Source: Gemmatimonadota bacterium (GTDB taxonomy: Bacteria > Latescibacterota > UBA2968). Taken from it: 64,000 nucleotides of DNA. Positions 1 through 8,531 of this stretch are shown piece by piece. The stretch's first letter is position 1; each line of letters starts with the position of its first letter. The DNA is taken from positions 31,164 through 95,163 of the forward strand of contig PBWH01000031.1 in NCBI GenBank assembly GCA_002727195.1. Reading direction: 5' to 3'. Position numbers and translations under genes: made by a program. The notes under the pieces are model-generated. The model was not told the origin of the DNA. It searched no databases and saw only the letters and a list, made by a program, of their open reading frames with translations.

Positions 1-222
1 ATCCGGTGCAACTGTATCTGTCCGGGCACACTGATGCAGACGCCCAACTGGGATATTCATCCGGATCCGGTGGGTCGGAATGAGCGTCTCCACGGGTCGA
101 TCCCCGTGGGGAGGCCCGCTGAACCGGAAGATATCGCGCCGTGGATCACCTTCTTAGCGACGGATGAGGCCCGATACGGGAATGGGTCCACGATCCTTGT
201 CGATGGCGGGTTGAGCGCTTAG
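1..222 (+). CDS. Short-chain dehydrogenase/reductase, C-terminal part (partial at window start)
   Basis: The reading frame is open from the first base and ends at TAG 220-222. The translation begins with a stretch of the form NCICPGTL followed by TP, the conserved segment after the SDR active site, and ends in the FLATDEARYGNGSTILVDGG signature typical of classical SDR C-termini. The Rossmann N-terminus and the catalytic YxxxK lie upstream of the window. It is probably an NAD(P)-dependent sugar or alcohol dehydrogenase; the substrate cannot be told from this fragment. Confidence 0.85.
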   Translation: MRCNCICPGTLMQTPNWDIHPDPVGRNERLHGSIPVGRPAEPEDIAPWITFLATDEARYGNGSTILVDGGLSA

Positions 223-345
223 GGGGATTTAGGCTTGGGTGCAAGGGCTTAGGCTGGTGCTGGACTTCAACGGGACTTGTCCGTAATCGCAGCGGCATGC
301 CAGCGAGTGAGGTCGGGCCTACGGTCGTGGCCCACGAAAGGCCGG

Positions 346-716
346 TCAGGTGTCCGCGCCGGGTGGGACGATGTCGTATTGCGGTTTCTGGTCTGTGATC
401 TCCCACCAGGGCGCTGTGTCCCCGGCGAAAATGTGATGCTTTGGCTCGACCTGAGGATCGTCGTCGAACAGGCCTACCAGGTCGAGGCGTCACACTCGCC
501 GCAGAAGTCTCGCATCACGCGCTCCGAGTGTTGATAAGACTTGATCAGTTCTTCACCCTCGACATACCCGAAATCGTCCATCCTGCAGACGGCCTCCGTT
601 CCGAATCCCGATCCGTATGCTTTCCGGCAGTCCGAGCAGTGGCAGTTGACCATGCCCAGGAATTGAACCGTGACCTCGAAACGGATCTTTCCACACAGAC
701 AACTCCCTCTCGTCAT
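346..716 (-). pseudogene. GFA/CENP-V family glutathione-dependent formaldehyde-activating-like enzyme, frameshifted
   Basis: The N-terminal part (716 down to about 480) reads GSCLCGKIRFEV, then CHCSDCRKAYGSGFG, then FCGEC, the zinc-binding Cys pattern of the GFA family. It stops after ASTW. In another frame, ending at the TGA at 346-348, the missing C-terminus appears: LVGLFDDDPQVEPKHHIF and then APWWEITD, both standard for the family. The strand between the two parts is shorter than in intact relatives, so a small deletion plus a frameshift is more likely than a single sequencing error. Confidence 0.75.
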
Positions 717-750
717 ACGTGCTGATCTATCCGGCCATCCAGGGCGAAGA

Positions 751-1113
751 CTATGGCACCTCGGCTGTTACGATGAGGTGTTCGACCCAGTCGTCCGAGT
801 CGTTGATCAGCTGGTGCTTCGATTTGGGTGGGATGTGGACGGCGTCGCCCTTCCTGACCTCGTGAATCTCGTCGTTGATCTTCATCTTGCCGCGACCTTC
901 CGTGAAATAGTAGATCTGCTCGCGGTCCTTGTGGTCGTGGTAGTCGCCTTCCACGCCGGCCTGCATGCGATGCAGTGTGAATCCGACGGTTCCGAGGAGC
1001 GGCGCGGCGCGTTCGTCCAAGTCTGGTGCCCCCTTGCCTCGGAAGATCGGCCAGATGAGCGCGGTCTCGTGACCGACGTAAGGGGTGACTTCTTCCCAAT
1101 TGCGGATGACCAT
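751..1113 (-). CDS. Cupin-domain protein
   Basis: A 120-residue single-domain cupin. It has the two conserved motifs: GDYHDHKDREQIYYFTEGRG around residues 55-75 (His-His-Glu metal ligands) and GDAVHIPPKSKHQLIN around 90-105 (third His). Small cupins of this kind bind a metal and act as isomerases, dioxygenases or sugar-binding sensors. The start at 1113 is chosen because AAAGGAGG sits just upstream; the in-frame codon at 1137 lies ahead of that site. No operon partner is evident, since the flanking genes are broken. The specific role is unknown. Confidence 0.8.
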   Translation of the reverse strand: MVIRNWEEVTPYVGHETALIWPIFRGKGAPDLDERAAPLLGTVGFTLHRMQAGVEGDYHDHKDREQIYYFTEGRGKMKINDEIHEVRKGDAVHIPPKSKHQLINDSDDWVEHLIVTAEVP

Positions 1114-1239
1114 GGTTTCCTCCTTTAGCACGATCAATGGGTCAGAGGTTAATGGATGGGTGTTCAGGCTCGAGCGGGTAACGCGTTTGTGTTTGCTGTG
1201 GGTGATTGGCCGGGCAACTCGGGGTCATGCCTTTACAGA

Positions 1240-1290
1240 CCGAGGGTTGCGTCGCAACCCTCGGCTCATGATGCGACCCCTTTGGGGTCG
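1240..1290. repeat. Double-hairpin dispersed repeat, copy 1
   Basis: Two adjacent inverted repeats. The first has 12-bp arms at 1240-1251 and 1253-1264 (CCGAGGGTTGCG and its complement) around one base. The second, 1274-1290, pairs CGACCCC with GGGGTCG across TTT. The linker CTCATGATG resembles the CTGATGATG linker of the copy at 26725-26778. It lies between the cupin gene and an epimerase remnant. Confidence 0.75.
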
Positions 1291-1324
1291 TAGGCCGAAC
1301 TCTGGTCGTCTTATTCCTTCTCGA

Positions 1325-1428
1325 CGATGTCACATATGATGTCACGTCATCCGCTTCCAGGACGCGCTTCGCGACCCACAATCCGATAAAACCGTATCCA
1401 CCCGTTACGAAAATAGCCAGAACACCCT
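1325..1428 (-). pseudogene. NAD-dependent epimerase/dehydratase N-terminal remnant
   Basis: The minus-strand frame encodes IFVTGGYGFIGLWVAKRVLE, the dinucleotide-binding TGxxGFIG motif that opens extended-SDR sugar-nucleotide epimerases. The similarity fades after about 30 residues, and the frame continues into non-homologous sequence that includes the hairpin repeat. Only the first beta-alpha-beta unit survives, so it cannot be functional. Confidence 0.55.
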
Positions 1429-1474
1429 TCGGTAGCCGTCTCAGCCGTGTCTCAGCAGCAACAATCCCTGCATA

Positions 1475-1858
1475 TTGTGGTTCGATGGCAGTATACGCGC
1501 CAGAAATGGGGCTCGCAACCAAACACCTGAAACGATCGTGTATACCCCGATTCTAATCCTTAGCCTGGCCCTGTCTCTGGTGCAGGCACCTGGATTCGCA
1601 CAATCCGAAAACGTGCGGGCCGACGTGTTTGCGAAGGAGTCCCGGATATACTGGGACCGGATGGAGTATGGCCTGGCCTACGTTCACGCGCTCGATGCGC
1701 TGGGGGCTGATCCGAACCACCTTGAGGCGAACGTGATAGCCGCACGTTTCGAGATTCTCGAAATGCTTGGCCTTCAGGAGTGGAGGACGACGTTGGAGCG
1801 CGCGGAGGGGGACATCGAGGCTTACGCGGAGGGACGAGGTGAAGCGGCGATGGAGTGA
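1475..1858 (+). CDS. Small putative exported protein with a TPR-like segment
   Basis: The frame encodes a hydrophobic stretch, LILSLALSLVQAPGFAQ, that looks like a signal peptide ending in a plausible A-x-A-like site. It is followed by about 75 residues whose helix pattern (YVHALDALGADPNHLEANVI) resembles one tetratricopeptide unit. The true start may be GTG 1538, immediately before the signal peptide. No strong ribosome site is visible. The gene ends where the antisense anti-sigma remnant begins, so it may itself be a truncated piece of a larger TPR protein. No specific function can be assigned. Confidence 0.4.
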   Translation: MWFDGSIRARNGARNQTPETIVYTPILILSLALSLVQAPGFAQSENVRADVFAKESRIYWDRMEYGLAYVHALDALGADPNHLEANVIAARFEILEMLGLQEWRTTLERAEGDIEAYAEGRGEAAME

Positions 1859-1861
1859 CTG

Positions 1862-1978
1862 AGCGGGGTCCTCGTCATCGAGCCGACTCACGTGGCAGCG
1901 CGACTTCTCCTCGACCCCTTCCGGGCGCATCCGGCGATCGTCGTAGTGGCGCTTGATCTGTCGATCCAGATTGTTCAC
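1862..1978 (-). pseudogene. Anti-sigma-factor-like N-terminal remnant
   Basis: GTG 1978 has a good ribosome site (TAGGAGG, about 8 nt upstream) and follows the decayed sigma factor by 11 bases. The first residues, MNNLDRQIKRHYDDRR, look like the short polar N-terminus of anti-sigma proteins paired with ECF sigmas. After about 40 residues the frame continues antisense to the exported-protein ORF and no longer looks coding. The call rests mainly on the linkage to the sigma remnant. Confidence 0.4.
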
Positions 1979-1989
1979 GCACGATCCTC

Positions 1990-2262
1990 CTAGGTCCCGT
2001 CACTCAGGTAGCGCGACAGCTTCATTTTGCCTCGGTGGATCAGGCTGAGGGCGGTGCCGCGCGTCGCGCCCATGAGATCAGCGATCTCCTGTGCCGTATA
2101 GCCCTAGACGATGTTGAGGTAGATCGCTTCAAGTTCCTCCACGCGTATCGAGGCGAGGGCCGCTTCCATTTCGTGAGGAAGGACGTCACGATTCTACGTC
2201 TCCGTTGCTGGGTCCTCCTCCAGTGACTCCACCTGTAGACGAAAGAGACGGCCATTTGATTG
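1990..2262 (-). pseudogene. ECF-type RNA polymerase sigma factor, region 4 only, with in-frame stops
   Basis: Read from 2262 to the TAG at 1990-1992, the frame gives the sigma-70 region 4 helix-turn-helix: EMEAALASIRVEELEAIYL, then GYTAQEIADLMGATRGTAL, then KLSRYL. Two in-frame TAG codons interrupt it (2194-2196 and 2104-2106), and the promoter-melting region 2 is absent. It is therefore a 5'-truncated, decayed gene. The adjoining anti-sigma remnant shows this was once a sigma/anti-sigma operon. Confidence 0.75.
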
Positions 2263-2354
2263 CACCCGACGTGGCCTTTTCTGTAGCATCGTGTTAGGCT
2301 CGGCTTACCTTAGGGGTGACTGACGTGTATGATCCGCTCCACCGGAAAGGACTT

Positions 2355-4298
2355 ATGCCTACACCAGACGTACTCTTGCGAGGAACAGACGCCCCATCTC
2401 CCGACCGTATTCAACTTCGGGCCGGCCCGCTCACTGCAGTTTTTGAGCCGCAAATCGGGTTTCTCCGATACATCAAACTCGGTGACCAAGAGATCCTTAG
2501 GGGCCTGTATTCGGCCGTCCGTGATCACAACTGGGATACCATCGCTGCAAAGATTACCAACCTGAACACGGAAGTCGGCGACCGGTCGTTCCGGATCACG
2601 TTCGACTGTGCGCACGTGGAACGGGACATCGACTTCCGCTGGCAGGCCACGGTCGAAGGGGATACGTCCGGCACGATCTCGTTCGAGATGGATGGGCAGG
2701 CACACAGCGACTTCCGCCGGAACCGGATCGGGTTTTGCGTTCTTCACTCGCCCGCCTACGTCGCGGGGAAGCCGTGCGTGGTCGAGAAGGACGATGGATC
2801 GGTCGAGGAGGGGCGCTTTCCGGATGCGATCTCACCCCGTCAGCCATTTGTGGATATGCGAGCGATCAGTCACGAGGTCGTTCACGGGGTAATTGCCGAA
2901 GTTCGGCTCGAGGGCGACGTGTTCGAGATGGAGGATCAGCGAAACTGGACCGATGCCTCCTACAAGATCTACTGCACCCCGCTCGAGATTCCCTTCCCGG
3001 TGGATGTCGAATCCGGGAGCGCGATCCAGCAGAAGGTGACGATCCGTCTGGTCGGCGACGTTGCCGATTCCGGGGATGACGACGGCGCATCCGTTGTGAG
3101 CCTGACGGTAACTCCGTCTGACGGCATCTCGCTGCCGGAACTGGGGCTCTCTCTCGCCTCACACGACACACCATTGAGCGAATCGCATGTACGCGGCCTT
3201 GAGACGATGCACCTGCATCACCTTCGAGCTGACCTGAGGCTGTCGGAAGCTGCGTGGGAGGCGGTTCTGGATCGCGCCGATCTAGAGGCGGCATCTCTTG
3301 GTCTACAGTTGGAACTCGCGTGCACGGTCAGCGATGCGGCGGCAGCCGAGTTGAAAGCGTTGGCCGAGAAGATCGATGGACTAGCCACTGGCGTGTGCCG
3401 TGTCCTGATCTATCACGTGGCCGAAGCGGTCGCCGAGCGCAAATGGATCGAGCTCGCACGCGAGCACGTGGAGGATATACCGATCGTATCGGGAACGAAC
3501 GCCTACTTCACGGAGCTGAACCGGAATCGTCCCGACATGGATGTACTGGATGGGATCTGTTACTCGCTGAATCCCCAGGTGCACGCGTTCGATGACGCTT
3601 CCCTGATGGAAACCCTGATCGCCCAGGGGTGGACCGTGGATAGCACGCGTACGTTCGCGGGAACACTCCCCGTTCACGTCAGTCCGGTGACGTTGTCGCC
3701 GCGTTTCAACCCGAACGCGACCGTGCCCGAGTCAGATGCCGATTCGGGCACGCTGCCGTCTTCTGTGGATGTGAGACAGATGTCTCTGTTTGGCGCAGCA
3801 TGGCTGGTCGGCAGCCTCAAGTATCTCACGCAGAGTGGGGCGGCGAGCGTGACCTACTTCGAGACGACCGGCTGGAAAGGTGTGTTGGAGACTGAGGGCG
3901 GGTCACCTGAACCGTTTCGCGCGGAGCCTGACAGCGTATTCCCGATGGCCCACGTGATGACCTGGTTTGGAGGCATGCGTGGCGGAACGATGCTCCGTTC
4001 CGATTCGACCGATCATCTTCGGGTTGATGGCCTCGCCGTTCGCAAGGATGCCTGGGTGCGGATCCTGGTTGCGAACACGACCGACGTTCCACAGGAGGCG
4101 CGTGTCCTGTGTCCGGGTCTGGAGGGGAGCGTGCGGGTCGAGGTGCTGGACGGGGAAACGGTGAAGCTGGCGACGACGGAGCCACGAAGTTTCAGGAGCA
4201 GGAAGGATATCCAGAATGCGGAGACCATTGGCGGGACGGTGTCGCTCGTGTTGGCGCCGTACGCGGTCGTGTGCATCAAGGGCAAGCTGGCTGGTTGA
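2355..4298 (+). CDS. apnL: D-apionate lactonase-like protein
   Basis: A 647-residue protein resembling ApnL, which hydrolyses D-apionolactone to D-apionate. Family-like segments include LRAGPLTAVFE and YIKLGDQEILRGLYSAVRD near the N-terminus, FRRNRIGFCVLH around residue 125, and EMEDQRNWTDASYKIYC around residue 195. ATG 2355 is preferred because AAAGGA precedes it and it sits a few residues before the conserved LLRGTDAP; an in-frame GTG at 2316 is the alternative. The match is from memory of the family, not a search. Context supports it: kinase, oxidoisomerase and RuBisCO-like genes of the same pathway follow within 10 kb. No signal peptide is seen, so it should be cytosolic. Confidence 0.72.
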   Translation: MPTPDVLLRGTDAPSPDRIQLRAGPLTAVFEPQIGFLRYIKLGDQEILRGLYSAVRDHNWDTIAAKITNLNTEVGDRSFRITFDCAHVERDIDFRWQATVEGDTSGTISFEMDGQAHSDFRRNRIGFCVLHSPAYVAGKPCVVEKDDGSVEEGRFPDAISPRQPFVDMRAISHEVVHGVIAEVRLEGDVFEMEDQRNWTDASYKIYCTPLEIPFPVDVESGSAIQQKVTIRLVGDVADSGDDDGASVVSLTVTPSDGISLPELGLSLASHDTPLSESHVRGLETMHLHHLRADLRLSEAAWEAVLDRADLEAASLGLQLELACTVSDAAAAELKALAEKIDGLATGVCRVLIYHVAEAVAERKWIELAREHVEDIPIVSGTNAYFTELNRNRPDMDVLDGICYSLNPQVHAFDDASLMETLIAQGWTVDSTRTFAGTLPVHVSPVTLSPRFNPNATVPESDADSGTLPSSVDVRQMSLFGAAWLVGSLKYLTQSGAASVTYFETTGWKGVLETEGGSPEPFRAEPDSVFPMAHVMTWFGGMRGGTMLRSDSTDHLRVDGLAVRKDAWVRILVANTTDVPQEARVLCPGLEGSVRVEVLDGETVKLATTEPRSFRSRKDIQNAETIGGTVSLVLAPYAVVCIKGKLAG

Positions 4299-4310
4299 GG
4301 CGGTGGGCCC

Positions 4311-5101
4311 GTGACGAAAGCCGTTATTCGCTTCGTGCAGGAGCAGTTGAAGGCCAGACGACTCAGGAGGGGCCCAGTAGATGGAGATCTGGGGCCGAAG
4401 ACGCTGGCTGCCCTGAACAAGGTCGACGGCCTCGACCGGAACTGGTCGAAGCGACGGAAAGCAGTCGGGTTCATCCAGCTTCTTGCGGTCGAGGACAACG
4501 TGTAGACGGAATCCGTGGAGGGACTCTAGAGGTCGCAAACGATCTATGCCTATGAGACCCTTGTGGAGAAGCTGGTCGGGAAGGTCGAGCCACGGATATG
4601 GTGTCCCGAGTCGCTTCCGGAGCCCAACCCTCAGAACTGGCCAAGCCAGAACCCGGAGGCTGACCTGATCGCATTCTATGGGGAGGTGAACACGCGCCAG
4701 GAACGGATCGACCTGCCGTATCCGAACAAGCTGTCGTGGGACAAGCGGACGGTGGTCCATCGGGTCACCTGTCATGAGCTCGTCGCTGACAGTATGCGGA
4801 CGGTTCTGGCGAATGTGCTGGACCAATATGGTTTGCGTGAGATCAAGCGGTTACGGCTCGATCTGTGGGGCGGTTGTCTCACGTGTGGAAGATGCGTGGC
4901 GGGGATCGGTATTCGATGCACAACTGGGGGATCGCCGTCGACTACGATCCGGAACAGAATCGGTTGAAGTTGGGGCGAGACCAGGCATCGTTTGCGAAGC
5001 CTGACTACGATGCCTGGTCGTAGATCTGGGAATCGGAAGGGTGGGTGAGCCTGGGGCGGCAGCGGAACTTCGACTGGATGCATATTCAGGCGAAGCTCTA
5101 G
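4311..5101 (+). pseudogene. Peptidoglycan-binding / M15 carboxypeptidase-like protein, decayed
   Basis: The frame starts at GTG 4311, 13 bases after apnL. It shows a peptidoglycan-binding-type start (GPVDGDLGPKTLAALN), then an in-frame TAG at 4503-4505, a second TAG in the segment expected to read GLWGPQT, and a frameshift near 4880. It continues in a new frame with SMHNWGIAVDYDPEQ and NFDWMHIQ, the zinc-site motifs of M15 D-Ala-D-Ala-type peptidases. A third TAG falls after DYDAWS. All lesions are clear against the family pattern, so this is an inactive murein-hydrolase gene. Confidence 0.7.
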
Positions 5102-5113
5102 AAACCGGAATCA

Positions 5114-5165
5114 ACCACGAAGACACACAGGCGCGAAAGCCGCCAGCACGAAGACGCGAAAGAAA
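5114..5165. repeat. Degenerate CACGAAGACGCGAA-type dispersed repeat
   Basis: The gap carries short iterations of ACCACGAAGACAC, GGCGCGAA and CACGAAGACGCGAA. The same words recur at 58531-58556 and, inverted, near 58643-58662. It sits in the leader region upstream of the GntR gene and is non-coding. Confidence 0.55.
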
Positions 5166-5235
5166 ACCGAAACGCAATAACAGGTAGGGCACGCGAGGTC
5201 CCGGTCAGCCCGAGAAGGAGAATGGCAAGGTTATT

Positions 5236-5251
5236 AACTGGCATATCAGTT
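5236..5251. promoter_or_regulatory. Candidate GntR operator (inverted repeat)
   Basis: AACTG-N6-CAGTT (5236-5240 and 5247-5251) is a perfect inverted repeat 22 bases before the GTG of the GntR gene. The centre, GCATAT, is AT-rich, as in operators of FadR/FCD-type regulators. Autoregulation and control of the downstream oiaX run are inferred. Confidence 0.35.
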
Positions 5252-5273
5252 GTATGTTAGGGTATTGCACCCC

Positions 5274-5921
5274 GTGAACGAGAAGACGACATCAAGAGAT
5301 CTGCTGCGGACACGCGCCTATCGCGAGATCAAGGAGATGATTCTTCGGGAGCGCGTGATTCCCGGAAGCTTCCTTTCCAAGCGCGCGCTGGCCAAGCAAT
5401 TGGATATGAGTCCTACGCCTGTTCATTCGGCTCTGGAGCGTCTGGAGGCGGAGGGTTTTGTCCGGATCTCGCCGCAGCAGGGCATTGTGGTCCGAGAGTT
5501 CTCGATCGAAGAGGTCGCCGATTTCTTCGAGTTCAGGCTGGCGATCGAGTCGTTCGTGATCCGGGCTCTGGCCGGGAATCTGACCTCCTATCAGCGCAAG
5601 CGTCTGCGGGGGAACCTCAAGGCACAGTCGGAGTGCGCCCGGCAGGGCGATGTGGATGGGTTCACGCGAGAGGATGTGGCTTTTCATCATCTGATCTGTG
5701 AGTTTCACGGGAACGGGCAGATTGTGGCGTCAATGACGGACTTGATGGAGAAGCTGTATCGGGTGGCGCGAACGGTGTCGACTCGAGTGGCGGATCGGCC
5801 GACGACCGCTTATCGCGAGCATAAGGCGATCGCGGATGCGGTGATCGCCGGGGATGGGGAGAAGGCGGTCGAGCGGTTGGCTGAGCACATTGGTTACGGG
5901 AAGCGGGTTTTGATTTCATAA
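5274..5921 (+). CDS. GntR-family (FadR/FCD-type) transcriptional regulator
   Basis: About 215 residues. The N-terminal winged helix (residues 10-75) includes SKRALAKQLDMSPTPVHSAL and the wing GFVRISPQQGIVV. The C-terminal all-helical FCD domain has metal-ligand-like residues in the DVAFHHLIC and EHKAIADAV segments. FCD regulators typically sense organic acids or sugar acids. GTG 5274 is chosen over TTG 5250 because the latter lies inside the inverted repeat; the ribosome site is weak. It sits between apnL and oiaX in the same orientation, so it is the likely regulator of D-apionate genes. Confidence 0.88.
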   Translation: MNEKTTSRDLLRTRAYREIKEMILRERVIPGSFLSKRALAKQLDMSPTPVHSALERLEAEGFVRISPQQGIVVREFSIEEVADFFEFRLAIESFVIRALAGNLTSYQRKRLRGNLKAQSECARQGDVDGFTREDVAFHHLICEFHGNGQIVASMTDLMEKLYRVARTVSTRVADRPTTAYREHKAIADAVIAGDGEKAVERLAEHIGYGKRVLIS

Positions 5922-6092
5922 TTTAACCCCAAGGCGGGGACCACTGAGGACTTGGAAGACACGGAGGGGGCAGCGCTGTGGCTCTAGGCGGCTCTATGGG
6001 GAAGGCGATCCGGGTTGATCTGGGCAGGGCTGTCTCTGGATGCGCGCGTGGGCGCGCTACTCGAGGACACGGCGAATAAGACGAGGAATGGA

Positions 6093-7343
6093 ATGGCTGA
6101 GCGGGTAGAAGCGACGTATTGGATGGAGTCGCCGTATGAGATCGAGCGGGCGGCGGATGTGGTGGGAGGGGAACAGTCTTCAGGGACTTTTGTGCAGGTG
6201 CCGGGCGAGACTGCGGACCTCAAGGAGCGGTTCAGGGCGAGGATCGAGGAAGTGAAGCTGCTGGATCCGGCGGAGGCGCCGAGTCTTCCGGGAGCTGCGG
6301 AATCCAGCTCCGGGACATACCAGCGGGCTGAGGTTCGGCTCTCGTTTTCGATCGAGAATATGGGGGCGAATTTGCCGACGTTGATCGCGACGGTGGCGGG
6401 GAACCTGTTTGAGCTCCGTGATGTGTCAGGGTTGAAGCTGGTCGACATCGAGGTGCCCGACGCGTTCAAGGAAGCATATCCGGGACCGCAATTCGGGATC
6501 ACGGGTACTCGCGAACTGGCCGGTGTGCAGGATCGCCCTATTATCGGCACGATCGTGAAGCCGAGCGTCGGGTTGAGTCCGGAGGCGACGGCTGACCTCG
6601 TTCGGGATCTGGCTGGGGCTGATATCGATTTCGTTAAGGACGACGAGCTGATGGCCAATCCGCCGCACTCACCGATCGAGGAGCGTGTCGAGAAGGTGAT
6701 GGCGGTCATCAACGAGGCGGCGGAGGCGAACGGAAAGAAGGGGATGTACGCCTTCAACATCACCGACGAACTCGACGCGATGCTTCGCCACCACGATATG
6801 GTCAAGGCTGCTGGTGGTACGTGTGTGATGGTGAGCCTGAACAGCATCGGACCTGTCGCGCTCGCACATCTGCGTAAACATTGCGAGCTGCCGATCCACG
6901 GTCATCGGAACGGGTGGGGGATGTATACCCGTTCACCACACCTGGGGATGGGGTTCCGTGCGTATCAGAAGATCTGGAGACTGGCGGGGGCTGATCATAT
7001 CCACGTGAACGGGTTGCAGAACAAGTTCTGGGAACCGGATGACTCGGTTGTGAACTCGATTCAGGCGTGCTTCGAGCGGTTCCTGGGCGGGTATCCCGTG
7101 ATGCCGGTCATCTCGTCGGGTCAGACAGGGATGCAGGCGCCGGAAACCTACGCGCGAATCAACAGCGTGGACGTGATGTATCTCGCAGGCGGCGGGATGA
7201 TGGCACATCCGGGCGGGCCACCGGCCGGGAATATTGCCCTGCTGCAGTGCTGGGAAGCGGCCGTTCATGGTATCCCACTCGAGACCTACGCCGAGAGCAA
7301 TCCGGAGTTGGCTCAGTCGATCGAGAAGTTCGGTAAGCGCTAA
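6093..7343 (+). CDS. oiaX: RuBisCO-like protein, probable 3-oxo-isoapionate-4-phosphate transcarboxylase/hydrolase
   Basis: A 416-residue RuBisCO large-chain superfamily member. The N-terminal domain is followed by the barrel motif GTIVKPSVGLSP (Lys156, equivalent to plant Lys175), then DFVKDDE (Lys182, the carbamylated Lys201 equivalent, with its Asp and Glu), then DHIHVN, PVISSGQ and AGGGMMAHPGG. The second Lys of the KPK motif is Ser here, so this is not a CO2-fixing enzyme. In D-apionate catabolism the OiaX branch splits 3-oxo-isoapionate 4-phosphate into 3-phosphoglycerate and glycolate. Linkage to the kinase, oxidoisomerase and lactonase genes supports that role. ATG 6093 follows GAGGA; the in-frame codon at 6015 has no site. 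Confidence 0.75.
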   Translation: MAERVEATYWMESPYEIERAADVVGGEQSSGTFVQVPGETADLKERFRARIEEVKLLDPAEAPSLPGAAESSSGTYQRAEVRLSFSIENMGANLPTLIATVAGNLFELRDVSGLKLVDIEVPDAFKEAYPGPQFGITGTRELAGVQDRPIIGTIVKPSVGLSPEATADLVRDLAGADIDFVKDDELMANPPHSPIEERVEKVMAVINEAAEANGKKGMYAFNITDELDAMLRHHDMVKAAGGTCVMVSLNSIGPVALAHLRKHCELPIHGHRNGWGMYTRSPHLGMGFRAYQKIWRLAGADHIHVNGLQNKFWEPDDSVVNSIQACFERFLGGYPVMPVISSGQTGMQAPETYARINSVDVMYLAGGGMMAHPGGPPAGNIALLQCWEAAVHGIPLETYAESNPELAQSIEKFGKR

Positions 7344-7369
7344 CGACGAGTAACGCGTCAGGAGGCAAG

Positions 7370-8311
7370 ATGGAATACCCAACCCTATCCCAGGCACTCA
7401 GGTTCGAACGACTCACCCCACCGACGGGGAAGATCCGCGTATTGCTCGATACCGACACCTACAATGAGGTGGACGATCAGTTTGCCGTCGTGCACGCGCT
7501 CCTGAGTCCTGACCGTATCGAGCTGGAGGCCATCTGTGCGGCTCCGTTCCACAACAATAGGAGCGATAGTCCCGCAGACGGAATGGAGAAGAGCTATGAC
7601 GAGATCCTGCGTCTTCTCGAACGGATGGGGGTTACCGAGCGTGATTGTGTATACAAGGGATCAGATCGCTATCTACCGTCACGGTCGGAACCGGTCGAGA
7701 GCGAGGCGGCGCGGCAGATCGTGGAGCGGGCGAACTCGGGGAATGACCCCCTTTATGTGACGCCGATCGGGGCGATCACGAACGTCGCCTCGGCGATCCT
7801 GATGGATCCTTCGATCGTCCAAAAGATCGTCGTGGTCTGGCTGGGCGGTCAGCCGATGCAGGCGCCCAGTGCTCGGGAATTCAACCTCAAACAGGACGTT
7901 CCCGCAGGACAGGTGATCTTCGATTCCGGTGTGCCGTTCGTTCAGGTGCCCTGCCGAGGCGTCTCCTCACATCTGCTGACGACCGTCGCGGAGATGGAGC
8001 AGTATGTGAAGCCGCACGGTGCGATCGGCCAGTTCCTGTTCGAAACGTTCGAGACCTACCGGAATAATCAGTTCGCGCGTTCGAAGGAGATCTGGGACAT
8101 CTCCGCCACGGGGTGGTTGATCGATGCGGACTGGGTGCCGTCCACAATCGTGCCGAGCCCGATCCTGACCGATCAGGTGACGTGGTCGTTCGACGCACGG
8201 AGACACGGTATGCGCGTGGCGGATATGGTGAACCGCGACGCGATCTTCGGCGACCTGTTCAGGAAGCTGGAGCAGTTAGCGAACGGGGACCTGTCGCCCT
8301 CTTGGCAGTAG
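7370..8311 (+). CDS. Nucleoside hydrolase (IunH-like)
   Basis: A 313-residue inosine-uridine hydrolase family protein. The N-terminal calcium-site signature appears as LLDTDTYNEVDDQFA at residues 25-39, with the paired aspartates in place. VTPIGAITNVASAI near residue 125 is the second conserved strand. Start ATG 7370 has AGGAGG six bases upstream. It lies 26 bases after oiaX, so cotranscription is likely. Nucleoside hydrolases cleave N-ribosidic bonds; a function in apiose or apioside metabolism is possible but not shown. Confidence 0.85.
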   Translation: MEYPTLSQALRFERLTPPTGKIRVLLDTDTYNEVDDQFAVVHALLSPDRIELEAICAAPFHNNRSDSPADGMEKSYDEILRLLERMGVTERDCVYKGSDRYLPSRSEPVESEAARQIVERANSGNDPLYVTPIGAITNVASAILMDPSIVQKIVVVWLGGQPMQAPSAREFNLKQDVPAGQVIFDSGVPFVQVPCRGVSSHLLTTVAEMEQYVKPHGAIGQFLFETFETYRNNQFARSKEIWDISATGWLIDADWVPSTIVPSPILTDQVTWSFDARRHGMRVADMVNRDAIFGDLFRKLEQLANGDLSPSWQ

Positions 8312-8399
8312 GATACATACCAGGAGACGGTCCGCTCGTACGCGCGGGGGATCGGCCACTGCTGACGCTGGACGATGTGACGTGGGACTACGGGAAGCG

Positions 8400-8531
8400 A
8401 TGCTCGATCAGTTGACGCCAAGAGCGAGACCCTACTATGAACTGCTGAGGACAGCGGACCGGACGGAGGATGTCCCGGGATGGCTGGTCGAGGCAACACG
8501 AAAGGCGGGCTGGGACGGTGAACTGGAATGA
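8400..8531 (+). other. Short unassigned ORF between nucleoside hydrolase and sulfatase
   Basis: ATG 8400 opens a 43-codon frame (ending ATRKAGWDGELE) that overlaps the chosen sulfatase start. A neighbouring frame just upstream reads LLTLDDVTWDYGK, which joins sensibly to it by a one-base shift. This suggests the tail of a lost gene. I do not recognise the family. Confidence 0.3.

Noticed and set aside
6093..7343. A true CO2-fixing RuBisCO
   Set aside because: The KPK second lysine is Ser, and the neighbours are sugar-acid catabolic genes, not Calvin-cycle genes.
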